A stretch of 64,000 bases of DNA from positions 136,527,579 through 136,591,578 of the forward strand of contig CM068829.1 in the NCBI GenBank assembly GCA_028554795.2, written 5' to 3'. Positions 29,601 through 40,910 of the stretch are shown here, piece by piece. This DNA comes from Sinohyriopsis cumingii. Its lineage: Eukaryota; Mollusca; Bivalvia; Unionida; Unionidae. Within the stretch, counting starts at the first letter, position 1. Each line of letters begins with the position of its first letter. Both the position numbers and the translations under genes were made by a program. The notes under the pieces were generated by a model, which saw nothing but the letters and a program-made list of their open reading frames with translations, was not told the DNA's origin and did not search any database.

Positions 29601-32600
29601 CAGAGCATGTACATGTCTTACACATTTGGTAAAAATAAAACCTCTTGATTTGGGGGTAATGCTGTAAAAAGCTAAGATCACTGTGATTGAATGAAGAAAT
29701 GTTCTTTTGGCATAATAACCTTAGTACCTTGCAAATTGTTTGGAGTAATTTCACTTAAGGTATGGAAGAAGCCTATTGATTTGGGGCGGGGAAGGTCAAA
29801 ATTTAAGGTCAAGGCCATTGTAGCTAGAGAACTGTTGAAGATTGGGGTGGCATATAATGTGTTATTGGCTGTATTCTTGTTTCTAGCAATTCAGCTATGG
29901 AACTGGTAGATTTAAAATCAGGATGCTTATAATATTTGCAGCTGCATTTTCTTTTTCTTTTCTATCTTCATCTATTAGAAATAATTTTTCATTAAAAAGA
30001 ATTATGATTTTTTAGCAGTTATTTAGTGCAGGGGAAAATGTAATCTATAATTTTTCCAGATTGTGCATGTTTGTTAATGTTTTCTGTATATGACAAGTTG
30101 TGCTTTGCTCTGTCCCAGGTCAGCATGTGATTCCAGACTGGTTATCAGCCTCACCTGCATGCCTAAAGGTAGTTATCTCGTTTGTTTGCATTATAATAGT
30201 TGTTATCTCTGTTCATCAGGAACAGATAGCAACCGTTAGTGTTGATATTAAAGGTCCACATTATTTTGCATGATATCTAATTTCTTGCACGTTTTCTGTC
30301 AACACTTTCCAACAAACATTGACACGTAATTCTATGTGGTGTCACATGTGTTCTGAGTGATTTAAACTTTCTGATTTTCTCTGCTATTGTATTTAATTAA
30401 TGCCAGGATATTTTATTTCCTAGTAAAATAGAAACACACACAGAAACTTGAGCAATTTGTAAATATCAGTGTTAGGAATACCAGTATTGCAGAATTATTT
30501 TCAAAAACTACCTCTTCCACCAAAAAAGTATTATCTCTCAAGACAGGTGTTCTCTCAGGACAGGTCATGACACTATAATTAATAAATCTTGTCCTTGAGA
30601 TGTTAATATCCAATACAGGTGATTTCTCATATCAGTGGTCTTTATAGACAGGTTTTACTGTATGAGGTAGAATAATTAATGCAAGTTGTTATACATATTG
30701 ATACCTACACAAATATACTCTCTATTAAAATGATCTACCTTAGTAGAAACATGGAATTGTATTTTTATATGATAAATGATGACTAATCAACAAGCAAGGA
30801 ATATCTATTTAGTTACATGTACTGTATATACTTACATATAAGTCAGGTCTAACTGCAAACACAAATTTAGGGATTTATTTATCCTCATTGTGGTTTTTAT
30901 AATATAAAAGTTGGAAAATAAGCACAGTTAAAGTTTAAACATTTGAATGCAAAGTATTTTTGTAAATTTGTTCCAATAATTCTCAATAAAAATTATTTTT
31001 TTTTCCTTCTGATCTATGACTATATTGATTATTTTTAACGTTAGTCAATTCAACTTTTTAAATTTCCAAGGGACCACTATTTCATAACTCATCTTAAATT
31101 CAATTTTTAAAATTTCCCAATGGCTACTATTCCATAACTTGTCATAAATTAAATTATTAAAATTTCCAAGGGGCCCCGAGTGGCCGAGTGGTCTAAAGCG
31201 CTCTTCGTTACGGATCACTGCCATCTCACCTCTGTCTGCGGCGGTTCGAGTCTAAGATTCAGCCAATGTGGGCATGTGAGAAAGCTTGCCAGTAGCTTCT
31301 CGTGGGTCGGTGGTTCTTTCCGGGGTTTTCCGGGTTCTTCCTCCACCATTAATACTGGCTGCCATGTATAGCCTATCGTGCTGAAAAATGGCGTTAAACC
31401 CCACAACAACAACAAAATTTCCAAAGGATGACTATTTCATAATGTGGCATAAATTCAATTATTTACTTTTCTAAAGGACCACCATTTCATAAATATCTAC
31501 ACTATAATCCCCAAGTAAGTGAGTTTTTCATTTGGAAATTTCTCACTTCCACATTACCTAACAGCAACAAGTAATACCTGTGCCAGGGGCAAGTAATACC
31601 TGTGCCAGGGGCAGTTAATACCTGTACTAGGGGCAGGTAATACCTATGCCAATGTTTATAAGAGTCGTACAGTTGTGGTTATTAATAAATGATGCAGCAA
31701 AAATGTATAATAACAATCAATATGGGGTTTTGGGGTATGAAGAATCAAAGACAAGCTTAGAAACTGCAACATCCATAATTGATCATTAAATACAGATATT
31801 CTATTTGTGTGCAAAGTTTTTATAGAAGTGCAGGCATGCTAGAGAGTCAGGTGTTTTTTGTGACATAAGGGTTTATTCACATGAAATTCTAAATGTAATT
31901 AATAGTTGAACCCTTGATCACTTGCTCTGTGAAATTGCAGATCTACTGGCATCCTAGCATTTCTTGTTAGTAGTCATCTTAGTGGTAGTGTTCATCATAG
32001 TTCTGAAAGATCAAAGGAGTCATGATGTATGAAACTAATTAGAAGTGGGACATCATAATTAATATTTTATACATGATGAAATTAATACTTAAATATCTCA
32101 TTACAATTCTCATTGATGTGTCATAATCAAGAGATATTTGCATCAGACAGACCTTTTTTCCTTGGTATTACTTGAATATATTTTCTCACAGAATTTCTTC
32201 CATGAGATAACTTGAATATATTTGAATCTCGTATTTGTGCTCAGTCTGTTATATATTTTTTTTATCATTTAAAATTTTCAGAATGTGGGAGACGCAAAGT
32301 TGAGTTTTTAACCCCATTTATTGCTGGAGGAAGTATTGCTCCTAAAGGCAAATGGCCCTGGGTGGCATCCCTGTCTCAAATGGGGAAGGATATCTGTGGT
32401 GGCAGTCTGATTTCTAATCAATGGGTCCTCACTGCCGCACATTGTATATTGTAGGTATTTAAGTTACAAAATACTGAATGGAAATAGTTTTTGGATTGCA
32501 TTAAGTAATTGACAAAGTTTTGTACTTTGGTTTTGTTCACACATTTCCTTTCTCATGGGGAAAAAAAAAGATCCTGTCATTAGATTTAGACATTTTATAT

Positions 32601-35420
32601 CAAAGGAAATTGCATTTATTATAACATTTATAATTTTGATGATGACCATTGAAATTTGATGAAAACAAATTCAAATAGATTTTTAAAAAAAAAAAAAAAA
32701 AATAATGACTAAACAATATATTTTGTCAATGTGTTAAGTGCAGCAAAAACAAGCTCTGAACAAATCTTAGACTGGGTTTGTTCGACGTATCTTATATACT
32801 TGCATACAAGTCTGGTCCTACTGAAAACTGCATAGATCCATATCTGCCACAAAATAATATGCCAGCAGATCTGGGTCTGGGCAGTTTGTTAGCACTATTA
32901 AGTAGAATAAATAGCATTGACCTGCATCATCTGGTGCATTATGCAATGGTACATCAGGGTCTATGTTGTTTGCATTTGACATTGACCTGCATCATCTGGT
33001 GCATTATGCAGTGATAGATCAGGGTCTATGTTGTTTGCAGTTGCACATTACTTACAGGTAGGTATGTAGCTATGTTGAAAGGCATGCAGATAAGGTTTAA
33101 TGCATTAACCCCTGGAGGTTTTTGTTGTTTTCACCTGAAATTCGAGTAGGAAACACATTTTGAAAGCTATTTCTGAATACATCCTAAGAAATCAACTTCC
33201 GGGTGATCTGTACAATAAAATCCAACAATGTTGAAAGAATTAGTCCTATTATCCTTTTTCTTTTTACACAAAACTATGCGATGAGATGTCAATAAATATT
33301 ATATACTCTGATGTATATCTAAACATGTCAGGTCTGTATTGTATTACCCTTTAACTGTAAGGTCTTTTTTATTACCCTTACATGTCAGGTCTCCTTTTAT
33401 TACTCTTATATCAGGTCTTTTTATATTACCCTTATATCAGCTCTTTATTTATTGTGACCCTTACATGTCAGGTCTTTCTTTATTATTCTTATGTCAAGTC
33501 TTTTTTGTATTACCCTTATATAAAGGTCAGTTTTTATTACCTTTATGTCAGGTCTTTTTTATTACCCTTATCTCAGGTCTTTTTCTTTACTCTTGCTTGT
33601 CAGGTCTTTTTTATTACCTTAATGACAGGTCTTTTATTACCCTTGCATGTCAGAACTTTCCTTTTCCGACTTATATGTTCAGTTATTGCTTAAATCAAAC
33701 AATTTTGTGAATTTAATATAAACAAAGATACCAAATGAGATTTTTCTCTTAGCCTCTAAGAAAGCTGCCCATGAAACAATCTTTCTATCTTTTTATTTAG
33801 CCAAGACCAGTATGACTACAGCAAGGTCCCTTACAACTTTGAGGTTCTTCTCGGAACCAATGATCGCTCCAGAGTGCCACAGTCTACAGCCCAAAGAATT
33901 CAAGTCAAGAGGGTCTTCCTCCATCCTAACATGACAAAGACTATGACAGGCAGCACTGACTGGGATGCAGCTCTCCTTTATCTCAGCAAACCAGTTGAGT
34001 TTACAGATTATATCCAACCATTGTGTCTCCCAGATGCAGATAGTGTATACTCAGTCAAGTCTCTTTGTTACCTGGCAGGGTGGGGTTACATCAACCCAGC
34101 ACAGTGTAAGTAATTAACCAACAGTTTATCATCAGTCATTCAGCTTCTGTTTATTTTGCTACCACTGAAGTAATGTGTATTGAATTGAAGTGATTTCCTC
34201 AAAAAATGTAAAAATCTAACCCATCATCTTGCAAATGCATTATCTAACATTTCAGTGGAAGTACATTTAGATGCAAGGGAGAGATCTAATTGTAGCCCTA
34301 AGATTGTTGAAGGCTAGAGCAGATATATCATAAAACTTGACTGAACATTTGCAGTACTAATCAGTATAACTATAGGCTAAAAGTCAGATCATTTCAGAGT
34401 GATTTAGAGTGGAGAAAAGTTTATAATGTATTGACCAGTTATAATGGCATGATATGAATCTCTCTAATTGCATATTGGACAGTATAACACTGGTTATCAT
34501 GATGCCAATTATTGTAGTTATAATGGTATGATATGAATCTCTCTAATTACACACTGTACAGTATAACACTGGTTATCATGATGCCAATTATTGTAGTTAT
34601 AATGGCATGATATGAATCTCTCTAATTAAATACTGTACAATATAACACTGGTTATCATGGTGCCAATTATTGTAGTTATAACGGTATGATATGAATCTCT
34701 CTAATTACACACTGTACAGTATGACACGGTTATCATGATGCTAATTATTCTAGTTATAATGGCATGATATGAATCTCTCTAATTACACACTGTACAGTAT
34801 AACACTGATTATCATGATGCCAATTATTGTAGTTATAATGGCATGATATGAATCTCTCTAATTACACACTGTACAGTATAACACTGATTATCATGATGCC
34901 TATTATTTCAGGATATTCTCCTGATCAAACTCTTACCGTATTTCCTGAAAACTTAAATCTCCATGAGATTGAAAATCAGCCATTTGGATGCCAGGTTTTG
35001 AAGACGTTTAAATTTATTGCATGAAAAGATGATGATTATACAACACTCCCTCACTACATGGCCCCTTATTATTATGAGTATAGTCATGGATTGTTTTCGT
35101 TAGACAGTAGTGAAATTATATTTATAACTTATTTAATTATAAGGCAGTTGTTGTGAGGGAATACTAGGTATGTATTGTCATCAGTTGGTTACACTATAAG
35201 TTAGATAGTGTTTATTTTGAGGGAGTACTGCATATGTGTCATGTATTTCATTATAAGGCAGATTCACTATAAAGGAGGTATACTTTATTGGTATAGTTTA
35301 TGGCTTCCATGGACATATTTATGTTGATGGAGTACAACATATTTCATTACAAGGCATGTTCACATTATGATCTGGTATACTCTGACTTTGACGGACAGAG
35401 ACATTAAGGGAGTTGTGTGT

Positions 35421-35453
<33 letters not shown>

Positions 35454-37704
35454 AGTGCATTTGTATTTGGTGTAACCAAGGATATTCATGAGATTACACA
35501 CCAACATACTGAGGACACACCTCCAACTGAGGACATCCTTGCTTCTACTACCTATTTTAGAATAAAATAAAGTAAGACCATGATTTTTTGGAAGGTCCCC
35601 ATTTACATGCTTGGTGCTTGTTCACAATTTTGGAATGCATATTTCTTCCCACGCTGGCAATACACATGCCTGAAACCATGTCCTTGGTTGCCCGGTGGAA
35701 AACTTGTAAAGAGATCTTTGCTATCAAATTACACATTGCAAAAATGTATTATCTCCCTTTAGATCCAAGCATCAAATACCAACTACTTAGCTAAACTATA
35801 CTTAGCTAAACTATCACACAAATTTCAGAATTCCTTAAAATGGGGTGCTACAACCAAATGAGCATACTCCAAATTTATTACAGTTGTTGTTGTTTTTGTT
35901 GTTGTGGGGCTTAACGCCATTTTTCAGCACACAATAGGCTATATATGGTGGCCAGTATTAATGGTGGAGGAAGAACCCGGGAAAACCCGGGAACCACCGA
36001 CCCACAAGAAGCCACTGGCAAGCTTTCTCACATACCCACGTTGGCTAAATCCGAGACAGAGGTGAGATGGCAGTGATCCATAACGGAGAGCGCTTTAGAC
36101 CACTCGGCCACTTGGGGCCCCCAAATTTATTACAGTATGATCTCCAAAGCAGTGGATTAGTCTAAAGCATGTTATCTCATACTAAAGTCTGATTGCAGGA
36201 CAATCAGCTAATCAATAAATTGATCAGTCAGTCAATAACAACAAGGTCAGATAATAATGTAATTGCCATTGTTTGATCCCACAACCTTCCACATCTGAGG
36301 CAGACACTCTAACTACTAGGTCACCTGAGCAGTCATATTGATTGTTTAGACTGGACTAGATGTGCAAATATGTCCTTGCTGGTCATAATGTACCAATGTC
36401 CATGGTCTCCATGATTTTGTCACATAGTGTGCATCCTTAGTTTATATTGGTAGTTCAGACTAGATGTGTAAATACATCTTTGTGCTCCATGGCATACCAG
36501 TGTTCATAGTCTCCGTGATTTTATTAGTAGTGTGAGTCCCTCATTTGTACTAATCATTCATAGTAGATGTGTAAATATGTTCTCTTTGTAATGATTTATG
36601 AATGTCCTCATTCTTCATGTTCTCTCAATAATTGTTTGTGTCCTTAGTTTGTATTGATATTTTTTTCTGTCCGTGTAAACTGCTCATCATTGTCCATTAT
36701 GTCTGTAATCTCTTTTTTGCCAACAATTATGTGTATCCTTTTTATTGATATTTGATTATATATGTTTAAAGATATCTTCTTTGACTGTGATACACCATAA
36801 TCAATAGTCTTCATGATTTTTGAAAATTATTGTCTTCGTACATTAAAGAATAGTACACACAATCAGTGTAAAAACGTTTGTTAAATTCTTAGGTCAAAGT
36901 TAACAAAAAAGTCTTTATACATATTAACTATTGTGAAACAATTAAATCAAATTCATTCATAATACCAACAAAGAAAATCAGTTTCAGATTTCTTGAATTA
37001 TGTGATGGTTTAAGATTTAGTAGAATTCTGGTTCATGTCATATATAAATTGTTCTTGATATTATCAATTTATGCACGCTTACAATAGAACAGTACATGTT
37101 TTGATACATGGACATATTAACAATCTCATTACTGTACTTCCATCAAAACACATCTGTGAACAGTATTGAATCACCAGCCTGCCACATTGTTGTATGAAGT
37201 AACAATTAAAGACTGATGCCTTAATTAGAGATAGGATAATCATAATGTGATTGGCCTTTTATTCTGGAAACGATTAAAGATATTTCTGAGATGAAGAAAA
37301 AAAAAAGAACCACAATTACATCTAAGTGCACCAACCCACTTAGTATGAACAGTTCATATACAGCTTAATAATGTTTCTCTTCATTTTCATTTCACAATAT
37401 AATGGGAGTTACAGCTGGCCATGATGTCACTTTGTCTACAGTTTCCATGTTGTGGTCAATAGTTATGTGTGTCTTTAGTTTGCATGGATTATACAGAATA
37501 TTTGTGTAAACATGTGCATCCTCGCATGCATTGCTAAATTTCATATTCCTTAGAATTGATAATACAGTTCCCTCCTTGATACACCACCATTTGGTATTAA
37601 TTTACTGCTTCGAACTGTGTTTCTTTTCACTTGAAGATCGCCAGAACAAATGTTCTCAGTATGCGGTTCCATACCCAAGTCCTCAGTATCCACCAAATAC
37701 AAGA

Positions 37705-37742
<38 letters not shown>

Positions 37743-40700
37743 AATTCCTACTGACAGAATTGTAATTGGTGACTACTGTATTGTGTTTTGATTATGTGCC
37801 ATATTAAAAAATTATTATTTATAAGGTGTTCTGACACCCTACATTATTTATTTGATTTGAGTTGTATTTAATTAAGAAAGTCGTTATGATCACTAATTTC
37901 TCAGAAATCTGCTCTTATAGCTCACTCTGTCAATTGGCAGAAAGTTTAGAAAGATATAAAGTTCCATGACTACTTAATTGTCATGTAACTTTCAGGCTTT
38001 GTACATATTTGCACACTTGCTTATAATCTTCTAATTTCATAGTGACAGTGAAGGAGATGCGGGATGCCAAAATGAGCCTGTGGGATGATGAAATATGTGA
38101 GAAAAATGTTGTTACTGGAGAAAAAGTTGTCAACATCGACACCACTCTATGTGCAGGCTACCAGTCTGGTGCAATATCTGGATGTCAGGTTGGTACCACT
38201 TAAAATGGTACCTCTTAAAATGCTACCACTTAAAATGGTAAAAAGGAAATATTTCATCAACTGCAGCACATAAGTTACTTGTATTTTACATACTTATTTA
38301 TTTTGTTGTATGACTTCCCTTGATTTCCATTATAAATTTATTCTAAATAACTGCTTGATATAACATTGTTAATTTTATTATATGCATGGACCATATTTGT
38401 TATTATGTTGTGTGCCCATCCATCTGATGTCAGTTTTGTTTTGGGAACATCAAATCAAGTTCCCCACTATCTACATTTTCCAAACTTTGTGGATTGTAGT
38501 AGTGGTAAGAAATAAACCTATTGATTTGAATTAAATAAGACAAAGTTAAGTTGACTATCACTAAAAGAAGACAAATGGCTTCAACACAATAACATTAGTT
38601 CCACTTTACATATCTGGACCAGACTTTATGGATAGCTTGCACTCAGATGAAATAGAAGTATATTTATTTTGGAGTCATAGGTCAAAGTCACTGAGTGTAA
38701 GAAGAAAAATGGTTTCTGCAAAAATAGTTTGGTTCTTGATCATGTACCATTATCAAAATTTGTGGGTGATGTAACTTTAGGTAAGAAAAAAATCTATTGA
38801 TTTTGAGGTCAGAGGTCAAGGTCACAATGACCTAAAGAAGAAACTGGAGGTGTTGTACTTACATTTAGAAAGGACCTATTGATTATTTGAGTACAAAGAT
38901 CAGGGTCATTATGGCTCAAAGTGTGAAGGGTTTTGCACCATAACTTGTGTTGTAGAGTATGTTCCTTGACTAGACTTTATGGTATTAAGGAAACCTATAG
39001 ATTACGCGGTCTAAAGGTCATAGGTCATTTTCATAGTAGTCTAACAAGAAAGTAAGTTTCTGCACATTAAGTTTAGTTCAAGACCATATGTCCAGGTCAG
39101 TCAGACCAAAAGATCAGTAATATGAAATCAGCACAGAGGTTTATTTAGTGCTGTACTTTTGTTTCAACTTGCTTTGATTTATATGCAACATGTTTAAAGA
39201 AGACCAAATTCATGTTCACGTGAGACTGGATATATTTAATGGCATGTCTGTCATTCAGACCAAATTCTTGTTCACCTGAGACTGGCTGTTTCAATGCTTG
39301 ACTGTCATTCAGACAGAATTCATCTTCACATGAGGCTGGCTGTTTAATGGCATGACTGTCATTCAGACCAAATTCATCTTCACATGAAGCTGGCTGTTTT
39401 ATGGCATGATTGTCATTCACACCAAATTCATCTTCTTATGAGGCTGGTTGTTTTATGGCACGACTGTCATTCAGAGCAAATTCATGTTCACGTGAGACTG
39501 GTTGTTTAAATGCTTGACTGTCATTCAGAATGAATTCATGTTCACTTGAGGCTGGCTGTTTTATGGCATGACTGTCATTCAGACAAAATTCATGTTCACC
39601 TGAGACTGAATCTTTAATTGCATGACTGTCGTTCAGACCAAATTCATCTTCACATGACTGTTATTCAGACCAAATTGATCTTCACATGAGGCTGGCTGTT
39701 TAATGGCACAACTGTCATACAGACCAAATTCATCTTCACATGAGACTTGATATATTGAATGGCATGACTGTCATTCAGACCAAATTCATGTTTACATGAG
39801 GCTGGCTGCTTAACGGCATGACTGTCATTCAGACCAAATTCATCTTCACATGCGGCTGGCTGTTTTATGGCATGACTGTCATACAGATCGCTCCCTCTGA
39901 TTTGATGTTCATATTGACTTGAGGTTTTTATCTCAAGACTTATGATAATCTTTAGTCCTAAATTAAAATGGTGCCCCTCAGACATCCAGTATTACTACCA
40001 TGGCATCCATTTTTGAAAATTTATCACTATTATTCCTGAGTGGATGGTTGTATTGAAGTGGGAGTTTCATTCAAAGACTTGGTATGATGCATAGTTGATC
40101 CAGAATGAAAATAATGCCAATCTGACATCCAATGTGGCCATGATGGTGCCATCTTAGACATTTTCTATCTCATTCAGCTCCTTAACATATGGTTGTATTG
40201 ACATGTACTTTTTACTGAAAGACTTCATATGATTTCTAGTTGGTCATAAATGAACATTTTGCAAATTAGACAGCCATTATGATCACTCTCTCTATCATCA
40301 TTAGAACACTGAACACTTGAAAATCTTTTTATCACTACTTCCCCTGAATGGATGCTCACATTGGCATTGGTTTTGTACTAAAAGACTTCTTATGATATTT
40401 AATGGGATCATAGTTGGTCCTAACAATATGGTGTTTGTTGGACATCCAATATGGCTACCATGGTGGCCATCTTGAAAATCTTGCTGTCACAGCTCCTCCT
40501 GAATGAATGGTCATATTTAGATCGAGTTTTCACTATCAGGATTTGCCATATACATAATGTATATTTCACAAATATTTGCAGGGATAAAGTGGAGCTTCCT
40601 TAGTTTGGAAACTATATAAACAAACAATGTATTTTTTTATAAATATTTTGCATGGAGACAGGGGGAGATTCTTAGTTTGGAAACTATATACACAAACAAT

Positions 40701-40827
40701 ATATATTTGTTTAAATATGTACATGGAGATGGTGCTAGTCCCTTGGTTTGGAAACTATATCTACAAATGTATAGTTTGCAAATTAATATGTAGCAGGGAG
40801 AAAGTGAGAATCCTTAGTGTTTGAACT

Positions 40828-40910
<83 letters not shown>

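Noticed and set aside
31171..31250. tRNA gene
   Set aside because: A and B boxes are present, but no proper acceptor stem or full cloverleaf can be drawn and the sequence continues into a SINE body and tail with target duplications. The same holds for the other five copies and 20797.
33339..33710. 123-codon hydrophobic frame resembling a membrane protein
   Set aside because: Translation of the pyrimidine-rich 25-bp minisatellite in an intron.
39145..39985. Minus-strand repeated peptide frames
   Set aside because: 54-bp repeat translations (multiple of three keeps the frame open).
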